From: Planctomycetaceae bacterium
Lineage (GTDB): Bacteria > Planctomycetota > Planctomycetia > Pirellulales > Pirellulaceae
Length of the DNA stretch: 64,000 bases
Direction: 5' to 3'
NCBI GenBank assembly: GCA_027487485.1
Contig: JAIYDN010000052.1
Span: 186,001 to 250,000 of the forward strand
In this document: positions 1 to 7,946 of the stretch, in pieces
How the letters are laid out: the number at the start of each line of letters is the position of its first letter
How positions within the stretch are numbered: position 1 is the first letter of the stretch
The notes under the pieces: model-generated
Seen by the model: the letters and a program-made list of their open reading frames with translations, nothing else
Databases searched by the model: none
Told to the model about the DNA's origin: nothing
Program-made: the position numbers and the translations under genes

Positions 1-29
1 TCCAAGGGGGCTGCCGTAACAAGTCGGTG

Positions 30-156
30 TAGGCCGTAACAAGTTGCTTTGGACGCAGTTACGGCATGGAGTGATAGACAAGATGGACTCGCTCGATTGG
101 GGCAATGGGATTCCTACGGGGCCTGCCGTAACTGCGCTAGCGCTTGTTACGGCCTA
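30..156. repeat. 127-bp unit with 14-bp terminal inverted repeats, copy A
   Basis: The unit starts with TAGGCCGTAACAAG and ends with its exact reverse complement CTTGTTACGGCCTA (143-156). Internally it has two further inverted GCCGTAAC/GTTACGGC pairs (33-40 with 58-65, and 125-132 with 146-153), so each half could fold separately. It is nearly identical to 361-488. It has no coding capacity, so it resembles a miniature inverted-repeat element or an extragenic palindromic repeat. No target-site duplication could be established. Confidence 0.75.
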
Positions 157-266
157 CGTGCTACTCGTAAACAGGAAACAGAAGCTGACCGCATTTGGGG
201 GCCGCAACGTCGCTGCAATGTACGTCCACCATCGGTTCAGATCCCTTTCACTTCTTGAAGAGAGTC

Positions 267-340
267 TGTCGAAAAATGTGGGTCGAAAAATTTCAAGACC
301 ATGCTTCCGCCAACCATTTTTCGCCCCACATTTTTCGACA
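267..340 (+). repeat. Dispersed hairpin repeat, copy 1
   Basis: Two 25-nt arms (267-291 and 316-340) are reverse complements with a single mismatch, separated by a 24-nt loop. Three related copies lie at 768-841, 43561-43634 and 44595-44668. The loop is also related between copies (pattern TTcaGaaCC-TgaattCCGcTaacT), and about 50 nt upstream of the stem is shared by copies 1 to 3, including cttcttgaa just before the stem. This is more than a chance terminator: it is a repeat family. Confidence 0.85.
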
Positions 341-360
341 ACAAACATTCTGAAATCAAG

Positions 361-488
361 TAGGCCGTAACAAGTTGCTTTGGACGCAGTTACGGCGTGG
401 GGTGATAGGTAGGACTTGACTTGTTCGATTGGGGCAATGGGATTCCTACGGGGCCTGCCGTAACTGCGCTAGCGCTTGTTACGGCCTA
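361..488. repeat. 128-bp unit with terminal inverted repeats, copy B
   Basis: Second copy of the unit at 30-156, with the same 14-bp terminal inverted repeats (361-374 and 475-488). It differs mainly in a short central stretch around 400-425. The similarity continues beyond the right end for about 50 bp (compare 157-207 with 489-540), showing that the duplicated block is larger than the inverted-repeat unit itself. Confidence 0.75.
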
Positions 489-560
489 CTTGCTATTCGC
501 ACTCGGAACCAGGGGTTGACCCCATCAGGGGGCCGCGAAGGTGGGCCTCGTGCCCTCCTT

Positions 561-688
561 CGCAATAGGTTTGGTGCGCTAACACGCCCACCTATTCAAA
601 ATAAAACAGCGTTCGTGGGCCGAAGGCCCACGAACGCAATGTAGCCCCGTCCATTAGCACAGGCAATTAGCACACCAAACCTATTGCG
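561..688. repeat. Inverted repeat with nested perfect hairpin
   Basis: Arms of 22 nt at 561-582 and 667-688 are reverse complements with one mismatch. Between them lies a perfect 13-bp hairpin with a GAA loop (609-621 and 625-637). Smaller hairpins flank it at about 537-561 and 691-709. The whole ~170-bp segment is missing from the otherwise parallel copy A, so it looks like an insertion into copy B of the composite repeat. Confidence 0.7.
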
Positions 689-767
689 ACATTCGGGGCG
701 AGCCCGAACGTCGCTGCAGAGTAGATCCGCCGCCGGTTTAGATTCCCTTCTCTTCTTGAAAAAAGTC

Positions 768-841
768 TGTCGAAAAATGTGGGTCGAAAAATTTTAGAAC
801 CTGAAGTCCGCTGACTATATTTCGCCCCACATTTTTCGACA
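768..841 (+). repeat. Dispersed hairpin repeat, copy 2
   Basis: Same element as at 267-340: arms 768-792 and 817-841, loop 793-816. The right arm has one change (atat instead of attt at its start). Preceded, as in copy 1, by a conserved stretch from about 707 that starts aacgtcgctgca. Confidence 0.85.
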
Positions 842-1021
842 GCAACCATTCCGCATCATTCCAATACCAAAAACCTTCAGCACCTTTCGGATCGGAGTGT
901 GGCGGGCAAACTTCTACGCCCTGTGTTACAATCGCAAGGGCAATAGCAGACAACGGTGGAACCAGGATCGCGACGTGCGGGACGGTTCGCTTGGATACTC
1001 AATTTGATGGAACCTCTCCCT

Positions 1022-1699
1022 ATGGAATCCAAAAACTCATTTATCCTGTTTCGCCGACATTTCTTAGATCTTGTCTTGGGCGCCTTCGTAATAGCAAGTC
1101 CTTGCTCGGCCCTGGCTCAAACTACCGAAGCTGGTTTCGAAGCGCTCTTTGATGGCAAAACCATGGACGGCTGGGAAGGGAACCCAGATTGGTTTCGGAT
1201 CCAAGAGGGTGCCATCGTCGCTGGTAGCTTGGACAAACCCATTCCCCACAACGAGTTTCTTTGTACCAAAAAGCTCTACGAAAACTTCGAACTTCGACTG
1301 CAAGTGAAGCTACAAGGGCAAGGTGACAATGCTGGTATTCAATTCCGAAGCAAACGTATTCCCAACAATACGGAAGTCAGTGGGTTTCAATGCGATGTTG
1401 GGAACGCTTTTGGCCGCCCTGTTTGGGGCGCTCTCTATGATGAATCTCGTCGTAACAAAATGCTTGCAGAAGGGGATCCGAATCTCGTTCCAACTTGGCT
1501 CAAAAAAGACGACTGGAACGAACTGACGGTCCGAGCCGACAAGAACAAGATTCAGATCTTGCTGAACGGTCATGAAACAGTGCTTTACCAGGAAGATGAT
1601 CCGACAATCGCTCCATCCGGCGTCATTGGGTTGCAGATCCACTCGGGACCTCCCACCGAAGCATGGTATCGAAACATTCGAATCAAGCCGCTTCCCTAA
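1022..1699 (+). CDS. Secreted DUF1080 (3-keto-disaccharide hydrolase-like) protein
   Basis: About 225 residues: a hydrophobic N-terminal signal peptide (cleavage probably after SALAQ) and one DUF1080 domain over most of the rest, recognisable from FDGKTMDGWEG near its start, a DNAGIQFRS core motif and the C-terminal GVIGLQIHSG. The family has a concanavalin-like beta-sandwich fold; some members hydrolyse 3-keto-glycosides, and planctomycetes carry many paralogues, usually exported. The start at 1022 gives a normal signal peptide; in-frame ATG at 1007 and GTG at 956 would only add an unusual leader. The substrate cannot be read from the sequence. The HD-domain gene follows within about 10 nt, so the two may be cotranscribed although no functional link is obvious. 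Confidence 0.88.
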   Translation: MESKNSFILFRRHFLDLVLGAFVIASPCSALAQTTEAGFEALFDGKTMDGWEGNPDWFRIQEGAIVAGSLDKPIPHNEFLCTKKLYENFELRLQVKLQGQGDNAGIQFRSKRIPNNTEVSGFQCDVGNAFGRPVWGALYDESRRNKMLAEGDPNLVPTWLKKDDWNELTVRADKNKIQILLNGHETVLYQEDDPTIAPSGVIGLQIHSGPPTEAWYRNIRIKPLP

Positions 1700-1709
1700 T
1701 ACCCATTCT

Positions 1710-2441
1710 TTGATCTCGCTTGAATTGAACCGCGACGCACTTCGGCAAAGGACCCAAAACTTGGAACGATGGATAGCAGACTGGCAGCCCCAAATCGAAG
1801 CGTGGGTTTCCGAGCAAATGGCAAATGCAGATTCGGGGCATGGGCTCGATCATATAAAAAGAGTTGTCGAAAATGCGAAGCGCATTGGTCAGGCCGAACA
1901 AGCGGATCCTGACATTGTTCTGCCCGCCGCTTGGCTCCATGATTGTGTTTCTGTTGCCAAGAATTCACCCGAGCGATCGATGGCTTCAACCTTGGCGGCC
2001 AAAGCAGCAACCGCATATCTTCGGTCGATCGATTACCCAACTAGTCTCATCGATCCTATCTTTCATTGCATTCAATCACACAGCTTTTCTGCGAACATTC
2101 CATGCGCCACCATCGAAGCCCAGGTTGTACAAGACGCGGATCGCTTGGAAGCGCTTGGGGCAATCGGAATTGCTCGATGCTTGATGACGGGCGGATCGAT
2201 GCGGCAAAAGCTCTATCATTCCGATCAACCTTTCCCGATAGACCGCCCCCCGAAAGACAATGAGCAATCGATCGATCACTTCTTCGCCAAGCTCCTGGGG
2301 TTGCATCGAACCATGAAAACCAAGTCGGGAAGAGACGAAGCGGTCAGGAGAACCGATTTCCTTTTGGCGTTCTTGAGGCAATTGGCGGACGAAATCGGCG
2401 TACCGGAACCCATGCTACAGCTTGCGCTTCAGCGGGAATAA
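1710..2441 (+). CDS. HD-domain phosphohydrolase (YedJ-like)
   Basis: An HD-superfamily protein of about 240 residues. The metal-binding motifs are visible: GHGLDHIKRV for the first His, AAWLHDCV for the His-Asp pair, and QDADRLEALG for the distal Asp. This pattern matches the YedJ-like family of predicted metal-dependent phosphohydrolases, acting in the cytosol on an unknown phosphorylated substrate. There is no signal peptide. The start is uncertain: the frame is open from ATG 1572 and ATG 1596, both inside the upstream gene, while after that gene's stop only TTG codons (1710, 1725) are available before ATG 1818. ATG 1818 would remove residues directly ahead of the first His. TTG 1710 is used here as the compromise; no clear ribosome binding site decides it. 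Confidence 0.8.
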   Translation: MISLELNRDALRQRTQNLERWIADWQPQIEAWVSEQMANADSGHGLDHIKRVVENAKRIGQAEQADPDIVLPAAWLHDCVSVAKNSPERSMASTLAAKAATAYLRSIDYPTSLIDPIFHCIQSHSFSANIPCATIEAQVVQDADRLEALGAIGIARCLMTGGSMRQKLYHSDQPFPIDRPPKDNEQSIDHFFAKLLGLHRTMKTKSGRDEAVRRTDFLLAFLRQLADEIGVPEPMLQLALQRE

Positions 2442-2488
2442 GCCGTGTGTCAACCAATACCAAACACTGCCCATTCCCAATAGAAACA

Positions 2489-2875
2489 TCAAGGCTTGAA
2501 GAGGATTGCAATTACGATCATCCCTGCAACTGAAATTGCAATCAACGCTATTGGCACAACGAGCTTGTTCTTTAGGACCAAAAATAGTCCAGCCACGTTG
2601 AGAAGCATACCAACAAAGGCCACAGTTCCACCAACCCAGCTCGAATTCGCAGTGGCAGCGTAATCTGCTTTCAAACGCGCAGGGAGCGTCGCGCTTTCCG
2701 AATTCAGTCGCAACGCTTGCGTGATCAAAACAAATGAAAAGATTGCCAGCAAGCCCACAGCAATGCCAGTTGCCATCGCGGTAAACACTTGTCGCCCGGT
2801 CCATTTCTTGATGCTGGATGAAGAATTCGCTTCGGGAACGCCCGTAGCTGGCGGCACATAGGGGTTGGTCATCAC
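2489..2875 (-). CDS. Small three-helix membrane protein, unknown function
   Basis: 128 residues. The N-terminus (MMTNPYVPPAT) is polar and Pro-rich, a style common in small planctomycete membrane proteins. Three hydrophobic segments follow, roughly residues 30-52, 75-98 and 102-126, so it is probably an inner-membrane protein with three spans. No enzymatic motif is visible. It converges with the HD gene (47 nt apart) and lies 36 nt downstream of the cytochrome/WD40 gene on the same strand, so it may be the last gene of that cluster. Function not recognised. Confidence 0.65.
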   Translation of the reverse strand: MMTNPYVPPATGVPEANSSSSIKKWTGRQVFTAMATGIAVGLLAIFSFVLITQALRLNSESATLPARLKADYAATANSSWVGGTVAFVGMLLNVAGLFLVLKNKLVVPIALIAISVAGMIVIAILFKP

Positions 2876-2911
2876 TTGGTTATTACGTAAGGCGTAAGCT
2901 TTTAAGCTCGA

Positions 2912-5380
2912 TTACTTTTTGATAAAAGCCTTAGTGAAAAGTTCTTCTTGCTGAGTCACCGAACCAAGTTCGGACTCTGTTTGCTGCATCTGAGCTTGAA
3001 CCGCTTCCAGTTGCTTTTGCTTCTCTGCCATCTCCGTTTGCAGCGCTGTGCGTTTGGCCTGTTCGATCGCCATAGCGGCTTGGATGGCCGCAATCTGCTG
3101 TTCCATTTTGGACAGTTCTGCGACTACGGCATCCACTTGGGTTTTTGAGGTTGCCACGTTGGCTTCGTGCGATTGCATCTGAGTTTGAATGGCCGCAAGA
3201 GCTTGTTCCGAAGCAGCCTTTTTCGCAGCGAGTTCAGCTGGCAACGCTGCGAACTTAGCCATGTCTGCTTGCAATGTTGCAATCCATTGCTGACGAGCCG
3301 CCAGAACATTGTTCGCGTTCTGCATTGCTACCTGGGCCGCCGTGGTCGCATCGGTGGAGCCCTTGATCGCAGCGTTGACCTCTTCGATTTTCTTATCAGC
3401 AGCCGTCTTGGCAACAGTGCCGTCTTGAATCTGCTTTGCCAACGACGCAAATTCCACCTTTTGAGCTTCCAAGGTTGCTGTCAATTCGACGATCTGCTTT
3501 TCTCGATTGGCGATTTCGGTAGCCAACGTTTGAAGCTCTGCCTGCAAGGTCGCTACCGTGGCAGCATGGGCTTGGGACTGAGCCGTCGCCGCTGCAATTT
3601 GCGCGTCGATGGCCGCGACGTCGGCACCCTCGGCGGAACGTGAAGCAGTAAACGCAACCACAGCCTCATCGCTTTGCTGTTTAGCAACAAGGGTCGATGC
3701 CATGAGATTGGACTTCTCCACCTGCATGGCTTTCATCGGAGTCATTTCGGCGACCTTGGCTTCAATCTGGGGTGGAACTGCGTCGACAACCGCCTTCACC
3801 TTTGCTTGTTGCTCCGTCCAGGTTTGCAACTGAGTTGTTAGCGAAGCGGACTGGGATTGAACAGCCACTAGCTCCTGTTGCAACGCAACCAATTGAGCTT
3901 GTTTCGCAGCATGGTCCGCCTGAGCCGCGGTTGCGGCAGCAGTCAACGCTGGTAGTTGGCTTTGGGATTCTGCCATCGCTAAATCAAGCGGCAGAGGATT
4001 GGCGGGCACTCGAAATTCGATGGCTGGATTGGCACGCTGCCAGAGCCTAACGTTTCCTAGCCAATCACCTGCTGCAACTTGTTTCCCGTCCACAGTAATA
4101 GCGACTTCATGGCCCGCCTCTGCAAGTGCCGGCATTTCTCCCGCGGCATTTCCAGCACCGTCCCAAATCTTGACTTTGTTATCGCGGCCTGTCGATGCCA
4201 TGGTGCCATCATTGCAAATCGCGACCGCTGCAACTCCACCCCCGTGGGCGTCCCAGGACTTGATCAGTTTCCCTTCATTCATGTCCCACATCTTGATCGT
4301 TCCATCCATGGATCCACTGACCAAAGCCATCGAGTCCGGTCTCCAAGCAATGCTTCGAATCTCGTTCTTGTGCCCCGCAAGGTCAACGAACATCCGACCC
4401 GTTTGCGATTCCCAAACCACTAGACCGCTGCTTCGATCGGCTGTCGCAAGGAGCAAACCATCTGGACTGAATCGCACACAGTAAATCCAGTCCGTGTGCT
4501 TTTTCTGTTCGTACTTAAGTTTTCCAGTGAGCGTCTCATAGACCCGAACCATTTTTTGCGGGCCCGCTAAAGCAATGAGTTGATTGTCTTCGCTGATGTC
4601 AGCCGCCAAAGCGATGTCCAGTTCGTCCCCAACACGAGCGATGCGATTGCCTGTCGCAATTTCGTGCAAGGCGGCATAACCGTCCACGCTGTGCCGTCCA
4701 CCAGCGATCAGAATGAGCTTACCATCTCTTGAGAAGGTGATCGATTGAGGTTCCCCTTCCGGGAATGGAATCACCCCGAGAAGCTGTCCATTTTCGCTAT
4801 GGTACAAGGAGACTTGCGATTGACCACCGATTGCAACCATTGGGGACCATGGACTTGCAGCCATGGCCGAAATAGTTGCTGCTTTTGGAGTGTAGAAGGG
4901 AGTTTGCCTGAGTAGCGAAACGGGCATGGGCGGGGCCCCTTCAGGTCGACCGACAGAAACAACGTTTAAAGCAGCCATGCTTGCTTTGGGCTTCTTGATG
5001 GCAGAGCCGCTATTCTCTGGCATTCCCTGTTCGATCCATACCTTCAGCAAATCAATTTTCGGCTGCGGGATCTTATCTTGATTGGGCGGCATAAATGGCT
5101 GCTCATTGTGAGCCGTCAATGCATACAATCGCGACGAATCCAAATCACCAGCAACCACGGATGCGCCACCGCTACCGCCTGTCATAACCGCTTGGAACGA
5201 GTCGAGCGCCAAACCGCTTTTTTTATCGTTGGTGTTGTGGCACGACGTGCAGTGTTCGCGAAAAATCGGCTTGATATGATCGTCGTAAGTGATCTTCGCC
5301 GGTTCTTGCGAGAAACTAACGGACGCAACAACACACAGACTTGCGACAGCACAAAATTGGTTGATAGATCTCAGCATCAT
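2912..5380 (-). CDS. Secreted cytochrome c-like / WD40 / coiled-coil fusion protein
   Basis: 822 residues with a signal peptide ending about residue 24. Residues 30-105 form a planctomycete cytochrome c-like domain with a CxxCH haem motif (EHCTSCHN) in the typical YDDHIKPIFREHC context. Residues about 165-455 hold WD40-type repeats (for example RFSPDGLLLATADR, SGSMDGTIKMWD, STGRDNKVKIWD), probably a beta-propeller. The C-terminal 350 residues are an Ala/Gln/Glu-rich region with strong coiled-coil character. The architecture suggests an exported scaffold or electron-transfer-associated protein. It is the last large gene of a four-gene minus-strand cluster, 47 nt after the DUF1549/1553 gene. 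The family is known as 'c-type cytochrome domain plus WD40'; the exact role is unknown, and haem attachment is inferred only from the motif. Confidence 0.85.
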   Translation of the reverse strand: MMLRSINQFCAVASLCVVASVSFSQEPAKITYDDHIKPIFREHCTSCHNTNDKKSGLALDSFQAVMTGGSGGASVVAGDLDSSRLYALTAHNEQPFMPPNQDKIPQPKIDLLKVWIEQGMPENSGSAIKKPKASMAALNVVSVGRPEGAPPMPVSLLRQTPFYTPKAATISAMAASPWSPMVAIGGQSQVSLYHSENGQLLGVIPFPEGEPQSITFSRDGKLILIAGGRHSVDGYAALHEIATGNRIARVGDELDIALAADISEDNQLIALAGPQKMVRVYETLTGKLKYEQKKHTDWIYCVRFSPDGLLLATADRSSGLVVWESQTGRMFVDLAGHKNEIRSIAWRPDSMALVSGSMDGTIKMWDMNEGKLIKSWDAHGGGVAAVAICNDGTMASTGRDNKVKIWDGAGNAAGEMPALAEAGHEVAITVDGKQVAAGDWLGNVRLWQRANPAIEFRVPANPLPLDLAMAESQSQLPALTAAATAAQADHAAKQAQLVALQQELVAVQSQSASLTTQLQTWTEQQAKVKAVVDAVPPQIEAKVAEMTPMKAMQVEKSNLMASTLVAKQQSDEAVVAFTASRSAEGADVAAIDAQIAAATAQSQAHAATVATLQAELQTLATEIANREKQIVELTATLEAQKVEFASLAKQIQDGTVAKTAADKKIEEVNAAIKGSTDATTAAQVAMQNANNVLAARQQWIATLQADMAKFAALPAELAAKKAASEQALAAIQTQMQSHEANVATSKTQVDAVVAELSKMEQQIAAIQAAMAIEQAKRTALQTEMAEKQKQLEAVQAQMQQTESELGSVTQQEELFTKAFIKK

Positions 5381-5427
5381 TTTGGTGGATTACCAGAACG
5401 TAGGTTTGTTTCTTATAGCACTATCAA

Positions 5428-7944
5428 TTAGTGATTGAAGATGAATTCGCGACTATTCAGAATTGCCCAGAAGGCGTCGTGTAGACCTTGATCTTCGTTG
5501 GGCGATTCTGCGATCAACTTGAGCAAATTATCGAGTTCGGATTGACTCGGTTTTCTACTCAAGCATCGCAAGTACATTTTTTCGATAATGGCTTCCTTGG
5601 GCAAACCCGATTCCTTCCACTTTGCCAATTGGCCACCTTGGTTGATCTTGCCACTGGTCGTATCACCGTTAATGAGATGAAGGGCCTGAGACAACGAAGG
5701 GTCCGTTGTGGCTTCATCAGCACAAACCGTCGTTCGGGCACTCCGCCCAAAAGAGGTCAAGAAATAATTGCTGGTAGCACCGTCAGCGATTTGCACCGCC
5801 CGTGCGCCTACCGGTAACCCTCGGAACTTGTCCTTGGTTTGAGTCACTTGCGAAATGCAGTCCAGCAGGTTCTCCGACGGGATTCTACGAACGGTAGCTT
5901 TTGCAAAATTTCTTTCGTCCGCTTGGTTGGCTTCGTTCGGCGTGCAAGAGCGTTGGTACGTGATCGAATTGCAAATGTCGCGAACCAAACGCTTCGTATC
6001 GAATTTATATTCGACCAATTTCTTCGCTAGTTCATCCAACAGTTCTGGGTTGCTAGCTGGGTTGCTTGCTCGGAAGTCATCCACAGGATTCACGATTCCG
6101 ACGCCGTTGTAATGGGCCCAAATTCGGTTCGCAACGCTTTTTGCGAAGAACGGGTTGTCCGTGCTGGTCATCCACTGAGCGAGAACTTCGCGGCGGTCTT
6201 TGCCATTCGTGTCAGGGGCCACGCCACCCAAGAACTTTGGCTTCACGACGGCTCCACCTACAGGATGGTTGACTTCGCCACCGAAGCTATTGAACACCAG
6301 CAACTGACGGTAGTCCTCGCCTTGCTTTCGACCTACTTGAGAAAAGAAGGCAGCGAATCCGTAGTAATCATCCATGGTCCATCGATCGAATGGGTGATTG
6401 TGGCATTGAGCGCATTGTGTACGGATCCCCATAAAGACTTGTGCGACATTTTCTGCCAGCTTAAGTCGATCCGATTCCACTTGGTAAAAGTTCGTGGCAG
6501 GGTTCTGAAATGTTCCACCGCTTGCCGACAACAGCTCGCGCACGATTTGATCGATCGGCGTATTGGATGCGATCTTGTTCGTCAGCCAATTGTTGTAAAG
6601 GTAGGCCGCTTTGTAACTCACCTCGTTCTTGCTCTTGATCATCAACAAGTCGGCCCATTTCAGAGCCCATATCTCACTGAATTCTTTGCGGTCCAGAAGG
6701 TTGTCGATCCACTTTGCACGTTTATCCGGTTCAGTGCTTGTTAGGAATGCCACCGTCTCTTCCTCGGTCGGCAAAAGTCCAGTGATATCCAGAGCAGTGC
6801 GGCGAACAAAATCTTCATCGGTACACAACTGGCTTACAGGAAGACGGAGCTTGGTCAGCTTTGCCCCGACGAGACTATCGATGTAGTTTCCTCCGTAACT
6901 TGGGTTTCCGAATTGCAACCCGGCAGGCAGCGCTAGCACTTGCGTACCTACCGTATGAGTATCGAAGCGAGCCATCACAAAGGCCTCGCCACGGACCCCA
7001 CCTGTTACTTGCCCATCAAAGGCTACGGCACCAGATCGTTCGTTGTTGGTAGTGAAAGAGGCAAGATCCCAAACGTCCCTTTGCGCTCCGTCAGCATAGG
7101 TCGCAACCGCCACCAAACGTTGCTTGGCTCCCTCGCCTTCGATAACGGCTTGCGCCGGATAAAGATCTACTTTGGTAACGGCAGGCGATTTGACGGGATC
7201 GACCGGTGCACCCGCTTGCAACCAAGTAAGTAGGGTCTTGTAATGCTTGCTGCCCAGTTCAATTTTCTTCCCACCAGTATGCTGAACAGTTCCCGTCGCT
7301 TTCAACAGCATTAAGCTTTGGTCCGGAACAGCCAAGTTGATCCGGCGAATGCCAATTTCACGCGTGATTCGTTGGTAGTCACCAGCAGGATCGTAACCGA
7401 ATAGACTTAATCGGAATCCGTCTTTGCCTCGTGCTGCTCCATGGCAAGATCCCGTATTGCAGCCCGCCTTGGTCAGAACAGGCATCACATCCCGTTCGAA
7501 GCTGATCGTCCGTTCGACTTGCGAATTGCTAAGCTCAACATTGGCGGTTGCAGACAAGCCGCTCCAAGCGGCAGTCACCGCAGTGGCACCATCCGCCTTG
7601 GGTGCAACAATATGTTCTGAAAAGCTCACCAAGTCAGGTGCGGAAAAGGTCCAGGCTACTTGGTCTGTTACATCCAGCGTGATTCCATCGGACCGCGTTG
7701 CGACAGCAATAAGGTGTTGGCTATCTGACTTCGCAGTCAGCTTCACTGCTGGCGGGTAAATATTCAATGATTGCCAAGTGGGCTGCACTTCGGCTGGTGC
7801 CGGAGCAGCAGCTGCCGGCGGTGCTGCAGCTTCGTCCGCATGAGCAGCTTGAGACAGGAACGCCATCGCACAAAGGCTAGCGAACAACGGTGCCGGGTAG
7901 CTGCGAGGGGAACCCATTCGAATCACATCAAGAATCGATCGCAT
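5428..7944 (-). CDS. DUF1549/DUF1553 planctomycete cytochrome-like protein with Ig-like domain
   Basis: 838 residues: signal peptide (to about AAHADE), an Ala/Pro-rich linker, a bacterial Ig-like (Big2-type) domain at about 55-140, a cytochrome-like segment at about 145-250, then DUF1549 (about 360-560) and DUF1553 (about 580-830). The cytochrome-like segment has an unusual CNTGSCH motif (C-x4-CH). DUF1549 contains a standard CAQCH followed by NHPFD. A second Ig-like stretch lies between about 255 and 340. The start is well supported: a GAGGAAAG ribosome binding site lies in the last codons of the upstream PPC gene, whose stop is two bases away, so the two are translationally coupled. The family occurs next to DUF1501 genes across planctomycetes; its biochemistry is not established. 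Confidence 0.88.
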   Translation of the reverse strand: MRSILDVIRMGSPRSYPAPLFASLCAMAFLSQAAHADEAAAPPAAAAPAPAEVQPTWQSLNIYPPAVKLTAKSDSQHLIAVATRSDGITLDVTDQVAWTFSAPDLVSFSEHIVAPKADGATAVTAAWSGLSATANVELSNSQVERTISFERDVMPVLTKAGCNTGSCHGAARGKDGFRLSLFGYDPAGDYQRITREIGIRRINLAVPDQSLMLLKATGTVQHTGGKKIELGSKHYKTLLTWLQAGAPVDPVKSPAVTKVDLYPAQAVIEGEGAKQRLVAVATYADGAQRDVWDLASFTTNNERSGAVAFDGQVTGGVRGEAFVMARFDTHTVGTQVLALPAGLQFGNPSYGGNYIDSLVGAKLTKLRLPVSQLCTDEDFVRRTALDITGLLPTEEETVAFLTSTEPDKRAKWIDNLLDRKEFSEIWALKWADLLMIKSKNEVSYKAAYLYNNWLTNKIASNTPIDQIVRELLSASGGTFQNPATNFYQVESDRLKLAENVAQVFMGIRTQCAQCHNHPFDRWTMDDYYGFAAFFSQVGRKQGEDYRQLLVFNSFGGEVNHPVGGAVVKPKFLGGVAPDTNGKDRREVLAQWMTSTDNPFFAKSVANRIWAHYNGVGIVNPVDDFRASNPASNPELLDELAKKLVEYKFDTKRLVRDICNSITYQRSCTPNEANQADERNFAKATVRRIPSENLLDCISQVTQTKDKFRGLPVGARAVQIADGATSNYFLTSFGRSARTTVCADEATTDPSLSQALHLINGDTTSGKINQGGQLAKWKESGLPKEAIIEKMYLRCLSRKPSQSELDNLLKLIAESPNEDQGLHDAFWAILNSREFIFNH

Positions 7945-7946
7945 TA

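Larger units (their letters stand above)
1..1021. other. Gene-free, repeat-rich region
   Basis: About 1 kb with no convincing gene. The short open frames are explained by repeats: two of them encode the same peptide start because they read the same duplicated unit. The region consists of two diverged copies of one composite block. Each copy has a ~127-bp unit with terminal inverted repeats, then about 50 bp, then a hairpin element. Copy A spans about 30-341 and copy B about 361-842. Copy B is interrupted around 541-706 by a segment dense in inverted repeats. A further partial match (gctgccgtaacaag) at 11-24 suggests that more copies lie to the left of the window. The end of the region (about 850-1021) is the upstream region of the DUF1080 gene; no clear promoter was recognised there. 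Confidence 0.8.

Noticed and set aside
44-644. Short plus-strand open frames in the left-edge repeat region
   Set aside because: They read through the duplicated repeat units, so two of them share a peptide; no signal, domain or ribosome binding site.
6112-6744. 210-codon open frame antisense to the DUF1549/1553 gene
   Set aside because: Shadow of a well supported gene; no family motif.
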